Under the pieces are notes generated by a model. The model searched no databases. It was given only the letters and a program-made list of their open reading frames with translations, and was not told the origin of the DNA. This document shows, in pieces, positions 30,902 to 41,170 of a stretch of 64,000 nucleotides of DNA. The DNA comes from Diplonema japonicum (lineage: Eukaryota; Euglenozoa; Diplonemea; Diplonemida; Diplonemidae), in NCBI GenBank assembly GCA_964019335.1, contig OZ025689.1:1-64000 (forward strand), given 5' to 3'. Within the stretch, counting starts at the first letter, position 1; every line of letters starts with the position of its first letter. Position numbers and translations under genes: made by a program.

Positions 30902-32203
30902 TCAGAAACGGGGAGCCAAGCCCCGTGCAGACATTTCTGCATGCAATGCCTGCTTGAATGGAGGGCTCAAAGGAAGTGTCTTATAGGCCATGCTGATGTC
31001 CCTATCATGCCATACTTTGAGGGGTGTTCTTTTGAGGGCATCTTCAACCCACGCCACAGGGTGCGACATGATGCGCAGCGACCATGCAATAACAACCAGG
31101 TGGCTGCTGCTGCACCGGCTAGCTATCTCTTTGGACACTGCTTCAGCATTGCTTAATTGCTGACGCAACTTGGCAGCACTCCACAATATCTTTGATAGGT
31201 CGTGAGGCATGGCATCTTGCAGCATCTTGTCCGCGTGGCTAAACAATGCCCTTATTTGCTTGCTGGCATAACGCATTCGGGCGTGTCCGTAAAGAGCAAT
31301 GGTGAGATCTTGTATCCTGTTTACTTTCAGCACGTTACACGACAGAACCTCCAAGAGCTTATCTGAAGCACATAATTCCCGTGAGTAAATATCAGTCAGC
31401 ATGCACGATTGTTCGGGTGCTACCTCTTCTTGTAGGAGTCGCTCTTCCAAGGCACGTAAGGTCGTTGTGGCAGTATACCTTTTCAAAAGACACAACGCAG
31501 TAATGATGTCCTGCAAAGGCACTTGGTTCACATGCTTCATGAGGTATGTGTCGATGGAGCGTGCGTACACCGTTCCAAAACCCTGCTTCATGGCAGGCCG
31601 TATCAGGCGCTGCCATTCCTCGGAAGAAACAAAGTTGTTAGGAAAGAACCTAAGCAACTCCCTTGCGATGTCTTTGGCTAAGCCATTTCCCAGCAGCAGA
31701 CATGTGGCTGTGAGCATAGCTTTGTAGAGTTCTGTCATCTCAGCACACTTTTTGTCAATGGTCATGTGTGCCCTCCCTCTTGCTAGCAGCATGCCCGCTA
31801 CGAGGCTTGCTACCCGTTCAACTTCATCATTAGCTTCTTCTCGTCTGTATCTCCTGGAAATAGAATTGCTCAGAGTTAGCAGTTTCCTGTTTGACACCTT
31901 GCTGTCAGTTTTAAATTCTGTTGCACACATGTCAATGATGCCTTTCTTTGACTTGCTGAAAGGGACAAGTACCATAAGCGCATCATGTGCGGGAACCTGC
32001 AAACCATTCTGCAGTAATGAAGTTTCAAAGCTACGTACTGAAAAGTACACGTATTCCTTTCGTTCGCAGCATACGGCCGCGAATTGCAGTAGGTCACCCT
32101 GCGTGGCCTGGATCCCGTTCTGGACAAATCCTCCTATCGCCTTGGTCAATATAGTTGTACTGCGGCTGTCTTTCGCTGAGAGCCGTCTTAAAAGGGCCTG
32201 CAT
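30902..32203 (-). CDS. Alpha-helical repeat protein, FASTK/HPR-like (organelle RNA type)
   Basis: An intron-free 433-aa protein made of paired helices. Segments such as L-T-I-A-L-Y-G-H-A-R-M-R-Y and L-S-K-I-L-W-S-A-A-K-L-R, each ending in a short loop, are typical of the heptatricopeptide or FASTK-like repeats of mitochondrial RNA-processing proteins in apicomplexans, kinetoplastids and algae. The N-terminus (M-Q-A-L-L-R-R-L-S) is basic and amphipathic, compatible with mitochondrial import. A C-terminal RAP domain is not evident. Role in mitochondrial RNA metabolism is inferred from fold type only. Confidence 0.55.
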   Translation of the reverse strand: MQALLRRLSAKDSRSTTILTKAIGGFVQNGIQATQGDLLQFAAVCCERKEYVYFSVRSFETSLLQNGLQVPAHDALMVLVPFSKSKKGIIDMCATEFKTDSKVSNRKLLTLSNSISRRYRREEANDEVERVASLVAGMLLARGRAHMTIDKKCAEMTELYKAMLTATCLLLGNGLAKDIARELLRFFPNNFVSSEEWQRLIRPAMKQGFGTVYARSIDTYLMKHVNQVPLQDIITALCLLKRYTATTTLRALEERLLQEEVAPEQSCMLTDIYSRELCASDKLLEVLSCNVLKVNRIQDLTIALYGHARMRYASKQIRALFSHADKMLQDAMPHDLSKILWSAAKLRQQLSNAEAVSKEIASRCSSSHLVVIAWSLRIMSHPVAWVEDALKRTPLKVWHDRDISMAYKTLPLSPPFKQALHAEMSARGLAPRF

Positions 32204-32260
32204 ATCGACATAAGTCCTGGAGGCAAGGTGAAGTGGTGCAGTTGCTATTTCGTAATACTA

Positions 32261-33137
32261 CTAACTAAGAGCAGACATTTCAAAACCACGTTCCGACGCA
32301 TTCCTGAGAACGCGCTGGAACTTTTCATCGGTGTCCTGTGAGGAGTGTGACAACAGAAAATATTTACATACATTAAACACAGCGGACCACTGCAGCTCGC
32401 TTGGCGGTAGGGCGTCGTTGTTATCCTTGTAAGTGGGGTTCTGCACCTGGTGCATGGCACCGTGCCCCCTGTTCGTCGCCTGTGTCGTGTGAAAGCCGTG
32501 TAAATACCATGCATACTATTTCGTGGTCCCTCTCCACTGCGTTCTGAATCTCCCCTTTGAATATCTGAGTCGCACGCTTTTTGTTTCCGACAAACAACAT
32601 GTTCCACCCTATGAAAAGCCTTGCCTTACTTTTCATGTCCTCATCTCCCAACAGGCAAGCACAGTTGTGGAGTTTAATAGCGTATTCAACCGCACGGGGC
32701 ACGTTCCTCACTGATGCAAAGCCCCCTCCCAACGTCGAGATGTATGCCACTTCCGACAAGATTCTAGCCCTCACGCGCAGCAGCCAGCTCATCATCTTGT
32801 GGCCCTGCATGCAAACACCAGCAATCTGGTAATCAGTGGGCGTGATGATCACAAGCTTGTTCTTTCTCATTACCCATCTCCCTAAAACCCACCCCTCACC
32901 CTCTTCTTGTTCCTCCTTCAAGAAACCCCCTATCACGATGTCGATGTCCTCATCGGTTGCCCTGCCCTCTACCCCTGCCCTGTACCTCCCAACTGTACCG
33001 CAGGTATCACTCATCTCTGCCATGAAATTAAACGCCCTCACATTGCAAGAGAACAGGCACAACCACTTCTCAGGTCTCCTATGCTGCTCTGCATGCATCA
33101 CAGAGGACACGGAAGCCGGTACATATGTATGAATCAT
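32261..33137 (-). CDS. Conserved eukaryotic protein of unknown function (DUF4807-like)
   Basis: Two exons (33137-32517 and 32479-32261) with a 37-nt intron give 279 aa. The middle contains Y-I-S-T-L-G-G-G-F-A-S followed by a helical region rich in Ala, Leu and Cys (A-R-L-F-I-G-W-N-M-L-F-V-G). This resembles a widespread uncharacterised eukaryotic family with a Y-L-S-T-L-G-G-G-Y-S signature. No catalytic motif is seen. Its ATG lies just 24 bp downstream of the stop of the preceding gene. Confidence 0.6.
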
Positions 33138-33161
33138 GTGCTAGGGAGTGCGATGTGAGGG
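33138..33161 (-). promoter_or_regulatory. Putative trans-splice acceptor in a 24-bp intergenic gap
   Basis: Between the TGA of the upstream gene and the ATG at 33137 the minus strand reads CCCTCACATCGCACTCCCTAG then CAC. This is a pyrimidine-rich tract ending in AG (33141-33142) three bases before the start codon. Such a layout is what spliced-leader addition uses in euglenozoans. Assignment is inference; an internal cistron without trans-splicing is the alternative. Confidence 0.45.
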
Positions 33162-33728
33162 TCAGTTTGTACTTGTGCGCGCCAGCATGGTACACGTGGC
33201 AACAGGGTCGTTGTCGTCCCACCGTTGGAAGCACTCTTTTATCTTGTTGCCGAAGCGGTCGCGGTGCAGTGTTGTGCACTCGACGGAGCCTCCTACATTA
33301 GTGGCGCAAGACGAGGCGACCTTGCTGTGGTCTTCTGTTGCGGGCTGCACGTAGTAATTGATCTCGTGAAGAGGTACATCACTAGTACCCACATTGTAGA
33401 TGATGTTTCCCCGTAAGATACCCGAGGCGGTTGGGGTTGTGAGCAGCTTGTATCTGCCTGTCTGACCCGTCCAGTGGAAGGGCGACGCCAAGGTGGCCGA
33501 TGTACAATCATACTCCTCCGCTTCAGCAAGACCGTCGGCCGTGTTTGTAATATTGCTGCTGAACAAGCACAGCTGCGATGCGTCTCCAGTAAGCATGCCT
33601 GCAGTTGTCTTTAGCTCAATGCTGCACTCCACCTCATTGCCAGCGGTGACCATGGCTGCCGTGGGGCACGATACAACTGACGCCTCCACATCTACACTCC
33701 CTACCACATATAAAAGTACGACGAGCAT
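33162..33728 (-). CDS. Small secreted protein with Ig/filamin-like domains
   Basis: A 188-aa product starting at the Met before a hydrophobic signal peptide (M-L-V-V-L-L-Y-V-V-G). Two beta-sandwich-like units each open with a Cys and a G-N-E-V-E-C or G-G-S-V-E-C strand; the second continues R-D-R-F-G-N-K-I-K, a pattern of filamin-type Ig repeats in protist surface proteins. The second unit stops early, so this may be a shortened copy of a longer surface protein. There is no membrane anchor. Confidence 0.55.
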   Translation of the reverse strand: MLVVLLYVVGSVDVEASVVSCPTAAMVTAGNEVECSIELKTTAGMLTGDASQLCLFSSNITNTADGLAEAEEYDCTSATLASPFHWTGQTGRYKLLTTPTASGILRGNIIYNVGTSDVPLHEINYYVQPATEDHSKVASSCATNVGGSVECTTLHRDRFGNKIKECFQRWDDNDPVATCTMLARTSTN

Positions 33729-34578
33729 CCCTTTGTGCTGCTGTGCTGACCAGATACTACAAAAGAAATAAAAAGAAAACTGGATACTTTCTGCCACGAA
33801 CCAATTGGTCTCAGCAGTTTATAAACGTGACACAATCGCCACCTTAAATAAAAGAACAAAGTAAATAAACTAACCAAAATAATAGATTGAAGGGGAAGGA
33901 AAAAGGGAAGCACCCAAAAAAAAAAAAACAGAATAAATACAGAAGAGAAGAGTAAGAGGAAAAGATCATTAAGAACAACACCACTCTCCATGGACATACT
34001 TCCATATAACAACTAACATAGGGGGCCTGTACCCTTCTCGCACAATACAAAGAAAAGAAGAATGTCGTTTAAACATTCTAATCTTAAAATTAATATAATT
34101 TAAGACCGCACCTACTGGCCGTAATGAACGTAACCTCAAGGGCAGTCCCCCTGGTATACCACACCAGTCGATCACCGGGCCTGTTGTCCTTCGTCTCTGG
34201 TCGGCTAAGCCCTTTTGGCTCGAATGCGTGCCGTGCCACCATTTGCATGAGGGCGTTTGGGTGTGTTCCTCTGGGTCAGTTACTGTCTCCGGTAAGCCAA
34301 CGAGCACACCTGAGGCAGCACTAATGAAGGGTAGAAACTAAAAGCGCTAACCCTTACAGTATTCTGGCTGACATTCTAAGAAAGACCTAATGTCAGGTGA
34401 TGAGATCACGACTGCGGTTGGAGTGCAATGGCTTCAAGACCGGCCAACATCTTGCATAATCTTGTCTCTAGTGAGTCGCTACCCATCACCCAACAAGAAG
34501 CAACTCGCATGGGGAAGTGTCGTTACCCACCTTGGACTTGGGCCCGGAGGTCAAGTTTTGCTGCCCCAAAAAGAACTT
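33729..34578. other. Intergenic region, nothing recognised
   Basis: 850 bp, AT-rich on the left (A-runs near 33915 and 34050-34100) and more balanced near 34130-34560. Short open frames exist on both strands but none shows homology or the splice signals used nearby. Confidence 0.4.
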
Positions 34579-35406
34579 CTACAAACCGATGACCGCGCTT
34601 ATAAACATACAGACACACACTGCACACAGCGTGACGTGAAGCAGAGCGTTGTGATTGAACGAACGTGAGGGTGACAGCTTGAAAGCTACGATTACACCAG
34701 ACAGCAGCAGACCAGCACCGGCAGCTGTGTTCCATTGCGCAGCGGAGGTTGAGAATCTATATATACTGCATCCAATAAAATAAAGCATAGTAGGGAGAGA
34801 TGCGATTATATGGATCTTGATTTTCTTTGTAACGCCGACCACCAAAGCCACTGCCATGTACACACCTGCTCCGATGTACGTTACGAGTGATGCTGTCGAC
34901 TGAGACTTAAACAACACCCATGATGCAGACGCAAACAGGCAGAAATTCGGCACAGACCCAACTGCCAAAATCACACCCCACGATTGGTTGAGGATGGCCT
35001 CCGTGTGAGGGTCGTGTGGGGTAGAGCCGCTTTCGATTCCCTTGACAAGGAAATGACAGTAGTGATGAATGATTCCCCCAAGAAGGGCGCTCACAAAAGA
35101 CGCACCCAAGAAGCCTGCGTGCCACACAGCAATGGTGTCAACATTATGCGCAGTCGGCCGAGAAGGGCCCATCGCCAACAGCACTAAACAAAATGACAGG
35201 CTCACAACAGCCAGAATGTAGTCTGTAATCCACCCAGCTTTTACGATACAGATGCTGAGCCCGTTTTTGCAGTTGTAACGCTGCACCCTCAACGCTTGCA
35301 CCAGCCACACTTCACGGGTCACGCCTACCGACACGCTTTCTTTTTCCATCTCTCCATCTTCGCACTTCGGAATTTCGTCCTTCGTCATTTTTTCATTATC
35401 TTTCAT
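34579..35406 (-). CDS. Predicted seven-span membrane protein, unknown family
   Basis: A 275-aa protein with an acidic and Lys-rich cytosolic start, then seven evenly spaced hydrophobic helices (about residues 65-85, 95-120, 145-165, 170-195, 205-225, 230-250 and 252-272). A conserved-looking H-A-G-F-L-G-A-S-F and H-H-Y-C-H-F cluster sits between helices 2 and 3. The topology suits a small receptor, channel or lipid enzyme, but I could not assign it. Confidence 0.6.
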   Translation of the reverse strand: MKDNEKMTKDEIPKCEDGEMEKESVSVGVTREVWLVQALRVQRYNCKNGLSICIVKAGWITDYILAVVSLSFCLVLLAMGPSRPTAHNVDTIAVWHAGFLGASFVSALLGGIIHHYCHFLVKGIESGSTPHDPHTEAILNQSWGVILAVGSVPNFCLFASASWVLFKSQSTASLVTYIGAGVYMAVALVVGVTKKIKIHIIASLPTMLYFIGCSIYRFSTSAAQWNTAAGAGLLLSGVIVAFKLSPSRSFNHNALLHVTLCAVCVCMFISAVIGL

Positions 35407-35504
35407 CTCATTTTAGCCTATAGTAGCGAGATAGCAGATCATGGACGATAAAATGAAACAAAAAGAAACGAATACATAACAAAATCAAGTCGACCGACGT
35501 AGTG

Positions 35505-37266
35505 CTACTCCTTCACATGCTTGCTGTTCTTCCGCTCTCTGCGGGACATGAGATTCTTGAACAGGTTCTTCTGTGATAAAAAGTGAACTTTGCTTGCGTG
35601 TAGCATACTTCTTTAAAAGACTGGGACCTGTGCTTCAGCGAGGCTTTCAAGCTGGACAGTCTGCTAGACTCCTCAGGCACGACCTCTTCGTATTCCTCAG
35701 GCGGGGCTGCTTGCGACAACACCTCAGCTAACAACTTGTTCCCCTCCTCAAGTGAGGGCTCCTCACCGTAGCGCTGCTTCATCTTCTTCCATAACTCGTC
35801 TTCTCTTCCTGCCCATGACCTCAAGATTTGGTCCAGCTGTCTACCAGTCACTCGCTCGGGTGCGTATTTTGCGTAGAATCGTAGCATCCTCTCGCGCCAT
35901 TGCTCGAACGTAAAATTATCGCCCGTGTCAGGGCAAGGCTTGCAGTCTTCTATCGCGGTGACTGCTCCCCTGCTCGATTCCGAAGCCCGACCACACCGAG
36001 TACATGTGAAGGCGGTAGCTGTGTCTGGGATGACACACCCGGAGTCGCACGCAGTGCACTTAAGGAATTTCACAAACAATGAAACAACGATCTCTATCGT
36101 AGTGTGCCCCTTCATGGCAGCCACCATGTCGGGTATCGCCACAACAGGCAATCCATTACACAAGTGCACTCTTTGGTGGCACATAAGGTTTGACCTAGAA
36201 GCAGGCCCATCCTCATCGATAGTTGTCACCACCAAGCATCGCTCGCTAGGTACTTCTCTTACCTCACAACCTATTTTTTGACTCTCGTCGGTCAGCTGTA
36301 TGACACAAACTGACGACAGAGGAGGGAGCGGCGGTGGCGGCGGCACGTAAGGTTCTTCATCCTTGTTCTCTTTTTCTTTTTCTTTTTCTTTTTCTTTTTC
36401 TTTTTCTTTTTCTTTTTCTTTTTCTCTTTCGTTTTCCTTTTCTCGTTCTTTTTTCTTCCCCTTGCCCTTTTTGTAGTTCTCTACAATAACCTCATCGTCA
36501 AAATCTACCGGCGGCAGTTGTGACGAGAGAACAGTTGTTAGCAGCTCGTTCCCCTCCTCAAGGGAGGGTTCCTCACCGTAGCGCTGTTTCATTTTATTCC
36601 AAAGGTCATCCTCCCTCCCTGCCCATGACCTCAAGATTTGGTCCAGCTGTCTGCCCGGAACTCGCTCGGGTGCGTATTTTGCGTAGAATCGTAGCATCCT
36701 CTCACGCCATTGCTCGAACGTAAAATCTTTGCCTGAGTCAGGGCATGGCCTGCAAGGGGCAACGGATGCAGCTAAAGGGGCCTCTCGTGATTCTGCTGAG
36801 GTGATATCTGTAGGCTCTTTGACCTTGCATCCCTGTTGGCATTGCGAAATTATTCATTCATACCTGGTTACATTTCATGCAGACAAACACTGCCTCCACA
36901 TCTGTTACATTATTAACTGTCTGGCACCCTTCACAAAGAACAGAATACACGGTCTGCGGTGTTGTTGTCGTCTTGCTTTTGTTGCACACCTGCGAGGCGT
37001 CTACTTCGTCAGTCAACTCGATGCCCTCGATCACAGCACCCTGCGTGTGTTGATGTGCTTCCATGACATACCCCCATCACTTCGGTGTCCTCCTCCTGTG
37101 ACCACAAGCCTGCCAACGCATCTCGCTCTTTCAGCTTCTTTCCCACCCCCTTACTTTCGCGGGGCTTGTTCAACTGAACCTTGAGAAGTTCATCAATAGA
37201 CAGCAATGTCTCAGGCTGCTGCCCGAAGTCAAGACTTTCATCACCCATTAAGTCTAAATCGTCCAT
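35505..37266 (-). CDS. Zinc-ribbon / PDZ-like protein with duplicated F-Y-A-K-Y-A-P-E domain
   Basis: Four exons (37266-37072, 37040-36864, 36832-35609, 35570-35505) with introns of 31, 31 and 38 nt give 553 aa. Order: acidic N-terminus; a C-x2-C ... C-x2-C zinc ribbon; first copy of a roughly 65-residue domain with W-R-E-R-M-L-R-F-Y-A-K-Y-A-P-E-R-V and A-G-R-E-D; a Lys/Glu dipeptide run from the CTTTTT-type microsatellite; a PDZ-like fold (I-G-C-E-V-R-E to I-E-I-V-V-S-L); a second zinc ribbon; a near-identical second copy of the 65-residue domain; a basic tail. The Y-A-P-E-K/R-V ... G-R-E-E pattern is common in trypanosomatid proteins. Likely a scaffold. Confidence 0.75.
36360..36430. repeat. 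CTTTTT-type microsatellite in a coding exon
   Basis: Nine to ten tandem TTTTTC units within the zinc-ribbon/PDZ gene encode an uninterrupted Lys-Glu repeat. Length variation would keep the frame in 6-bp steps. Confidence 0.9.
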
Positions 37267-37404
37267 TTAACATTTGGTGGAGGCTTTAGTGAAGGTAAAA
37301 ATAGAATGTTGGAAACGAATAACTCTAGTCTAAAGGGCGGATCTAGTAACAATTGAAGAATTGTCAGCAAAGCAACGCGATAAAATAGAAAGCAGCAATA
37401 GCTG

Positions 37405-40106
37405 CTACAGGCATGTCGCTACAATGGCTACAGACGAGCAGTCCTCAGCTGCATGTTTTGTCTTTGCGATGATATTTGCGTCGAACTTAGGGGGTGTGGG
37501 AATGTCGCACTTGAACCTGCTGTTGCTGTAGAGCCGCTTGGGTTCTGTACCAGGCTGGGGTGTGCTCAGGTATGGAGAAGAGTCTGGTGAGGATCTCTGA
37601 GGTGTTTGCTGTGAGGGTGATCGTCTCGGGGTGCTCTTTGCTCCCGGGCTGCGCTCCAGGAAGTTCCTGTACTTAACTGCATACGGTGTGTCTATGCCTG
37701 CATTGCTGTTTGCGTAGTTCTGTTGCTGCTTTACATAGTGCGCCTTGTCGCCAGCATTTGTAAGCTTCCGTGTTGGCGTGCTAAGCGGGTTCCCATTCTT
37801 GATTCTTCTTGCTTCTTGCAAGCATCTCAGGTCTTCTTCAGCAGCAGCCCTCTTCTCAACCTCCTCTCTCAGCATCGCTCTCACCTCATTTAGCTCCGCC
37901 ATAGTCTCTGCGCACTCCTTCTTCAGAACCTCAACAGCTACATCTGCCTTGCTCCTGTCAGCAGCTTTGATATTCTTCTGGATAACCTCCAGCTCCTTAA
38001 CAAGCTCCTTAGCTTCAGACCTGTTGTTTGTCATAGTACATAATTGTACACACCTCGTCTGATCGGCTTCCCTACAAGCATGTTCCCGCTTTGCCTCTTC
38101 CCTTCGCAGTTCTTTTTCTTTTCTTTCAAAGGAACCTTGCAACGTTGAAAGCCTGTCTGTCGTGCTCTTCAGCTCTACATCTTTCAGTAGAACCTGTTCA
38201 GTGTGTTTGCCCCTCTTGTAATGCATACCTGCTTTCGCAGCTGCTCTGTCGCCTTCACTGATGTCTCAAGCTTCTTTTTAAGCTCCGCAACCTCGCTTCG
38301 AACCTTTTTTAGCTCTGCAAGGTATTTTGCAGTGTTCTTCTGGTGCTTCATTTTAGCTTCATAGATTTGTTCTTTTTCTTTTATGAGAGTCTCCTTGTCC
38401 TTTTCACTACTCATGCGGTCTTGACCGAGAGCCTCCTGTTCCATCGTTAGTTCGTGGATGCGCTCTCGCAACAGAGGCAGCTCTTCCAGCTGCTCCTCGT
38501 ATTGCCTAGTTGATGTCTGTGCTACGTCTAGCTCCGCCTTCAAAGTGACAACCTCCGCCGTGGCAACCTGCCCCAACGTGTCCTTCTCGTTCAAAGCATC
38601 ATTCTGCACGGCGACGGCATTCTCTAACTTTGCCAGCTTGTCTTTCATGACCTCATTTGATGCCACAAGTTCCCTGTTCTGCTTGTTTGCTGCAAAGCCC
38701 TCCTCTCGGATCTTTTTGCATTCCTCCTCAATGCTTTCTTTCCTTTCCTTGCATGCACCCCATTCAGCCTCTAGCCAACCAGCATGGCTCTCAATAGCTT
38801 TGCAATGTTCGCGTACCTCGTCAAGCTGCTGCGTTGCAGTAGTGCTTGAGCTTTTGAACCGCAAGGCTTGCAGCGTTGCCTCTGTAGCCGCTTTGATCAT
38901 GTTTTGCAGCTTCTGCCTGCAGTTCAAATTGTCGCCGCCGCCAATGTGGATTTCCAGCTGTTCGATGTGTGGGGAGCCGCATATCTGACTAAAGGCCCTT
39001 TCGATGGCTGCAGTAGTGCCTTGTATCCGTTCGGTAGACTTTTTAAGATTGCCCCTCTGCTCTGCGGCTGCTTCTTCTAGCTTGTTCTTCTGCGTTGTGA
39101 GTGTCTGGATCTTGCTACGCTGCTTTGCGATCAACTCCTCGCACTTCACCTTGTCTTTGCTCCACTGCTGCTCCGTTTCCTTAGCCTGTGCAAGGACCCC
39201 TTGCACCTCCCGCCGTACCTGCTTCCTTGTGTCCTTCGCTGTTTCGTTCATGGACTCTAGCTCATTGACACGGGCAGAGGCCTCCGCAAACTTGCTTTGC
39301 ACCTCTTCCTTCTCCAGCCTCAGCGTTGTTGTCTGTTCCATCGTGTCACGCAAGCTCCCCATCATGTCCTTGATGATGGTCTTCGACTCTTGCAGCTGGC
39401 TGTCTTTGTGTTGCACGTCTGACCTCAGCAGCTTGATCTGCTCCTCCTTGAGCCGCACTACGCTCTCAGCGTGCTGGATAAACTCCGCCTTGACCTCCTC
39501 TGTTCTTATAGCTTGCAGCTCGCTCCTGTGCCGTATGTCCTCTTTCTCCATGTTAAGGCACTCGGTTTTGGCAAGTAGCTTTCGGCAGTACTGTCTGTTG
39601 TGCTTTAGGTCAGTGGCATATTTGTGCTTTGTCCTCATTACCTCAGCTGTCATGTGGGATATGGTGTCCTGTGTTTGGCGGGCTGCAGTGGTGTGCGCGG
39701 AGACCTGCGTCTCGAGTCGGCTGATGTACTTCTCTTGTTGGTGTAGCTTGTTCTGCAAGGGCTTTAAGAGCTTTGCTGTCTCGTTGTGCTGCTCTTCGAA
39801 GTATGCGGCCTTCCTGATGACCTCGCTATGCTCCTTCGCGTCGACGGCAGCAGGCATCGTGGCCATCATGCTGTGCAGCTTGTCGACGACATCGGTGCGC
39901 ATCTGCACCTCGTCCTGCAGCACACATAGCTGATCCTTGAGCCCTTCGTTCTCTGCCTGCAGGCCGTTAAGCTCGCTCTTCTGTTGCTCATTAAAGCCCT
40001 TGAGCTCCACGCACTCCTCTTTGTAACCTTCTAAAATCTGCAGCACTGCTTCGTAATGCCCTGCAGTGTCCTCACTAAGCTGCGACACCTCCTCGAGCTC
40101 CGACAT
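37405..40106 (-). CDS. Large coiled-coil protein, three exons
   Basis: Exons 40106-38229, 38193-38054 and 38020-37405 with introns of 35 and 33 nt give 877 aa. Nearly all of the first 720 residues are predicted coiled coil, rich in Glu, Gln, Lys and Leu with clear heptads. The C-terminal 150 residues are Ser/Pro/Thr-rich with several S-P and T-P sites (S-P-G-A-K-S-T-P, S-P-S-Q-Q-T-P), suggesting proline-directed phosphorylation. No motor or membrane segment. Probably a cytoskeletal or centriolar scaffold. The second intron starts GTGTG rather than GTATG and is stop-free and in frame. Confidence 0.75.
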
Positions 40107-41170
40107 CTTGGCACCTGCAGAATGCTATAAGACAGCACTGTAAAGACACATACTAGCACTTTGCACCTTGCTGATCCAAGATCAGGTGTCCGTCTTCAAA
40201 AGAAAAAGGTGCAAGAAAACACGGGGGAGGGGAACCAGGGAAATGGAGAGAAATGAAAAGATGTAGGGGAAAAAAAAAAAGAAAAAAGCATTTTGCAAGA
40301 GAGGGAGAAAAAAAAAGATAAAAAAAAAGGGAGGAAGAATTTCGATGGGGTACTTTTTTCTTTTTTTGCCTTGCTCGGCAAAATGGAGTTGGACTGGGCA
40401 TGCAAGGGTAAAAAAGAAAAATGGAGGGGGGGAGTGAGGGGAGGTATTCTAAGGGAAGGGATGGAGAGGAGTGCAAAGTCTCCGCACTCATGTTTAAGTT
40501 CGTCTTGCTTCACAAACATGGGAGAAGCACAAGATCATCAGTTGCTTTTCGTTTGTTGCAAACCCATCTATGTCAGTGATTATATTCTAAAGCCTCCGAG
40601 CTACAAACTGAGGCTGGGGGAGGGGATCAAAAGAAAGGGAAATAAAAATATAGTCTGGGATTTCTTTTAATGGGATTCTAAGTCTTCAAAAGAAGCCTGC
40701 TCTGCCCGCGTAAGCACGGGTATTGACCGCATAGCAATCCTTCTTTTTACGGGAAAAAAGGTATAAAAATCATGGCTGTGGATTGGGCGTGGTTGGGTGG
40801 GGACACACTGCCTTGTCCTTTCAAGACTCTTGGAAGGGTGCCTATAAAACCTTTTAAAATGTAGAATGAGAAAAGGAATAAAAAAAGCAGTGGGGATCTT
40901 TGGGAAGAGGAAGGGAACAATACATGTACAGGTAAAAAAAAAAGAAAGGAAGATATTCAGAAAGAAGGGGCAACCGCCTTGTGTCTCAGGGCGCGTAGTG
41001 CCTGCTGCTTTCTTTTCCTTTTTTTGGATACTCTTTTTCTTGTTGTCGCAAGATCTCTTTTTCTTTTTCTTTTTCTTTTTTTTTCATGGTTTCTTTTGTT
41101 TTTTTATAAAAAAGAAAAGTGGGAAACTTATTTTAAAAATCTAAAAAACTGGCTTTTTCTTACGCACTAG
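40107..41170. other. Intergenic region, purine/pyrimidine-rich, no gene
   Basis: About 1.06 kb between the Pumilio gene and the coiled-coil gene. The plus strand is mostly purine at 40195-40470 and pyrimidine at 41010-41100 (a CTTTTT-type run at 41058-41082). Open frames here are low-complexity artefacts. The long pyrimidine-rich minus-strand stretch upstream of 40106 could serve splicing of the next transcript (inference). Confidence 0.4.

Noticed and set aside
39004-39933. 309-codon plus-strand open frame
   Set aside because: It is antisense to the coiled-coil gene; its Ser/Cys/Leu-rich composition is the expected shadow of Glu/Gln/Lys codons.
40866-41144. Plus-strand gene in the 40-41 kb gap
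   Set aside because: Codons come from A- and T-runs; composition is extreme and no splice or start context supports it.
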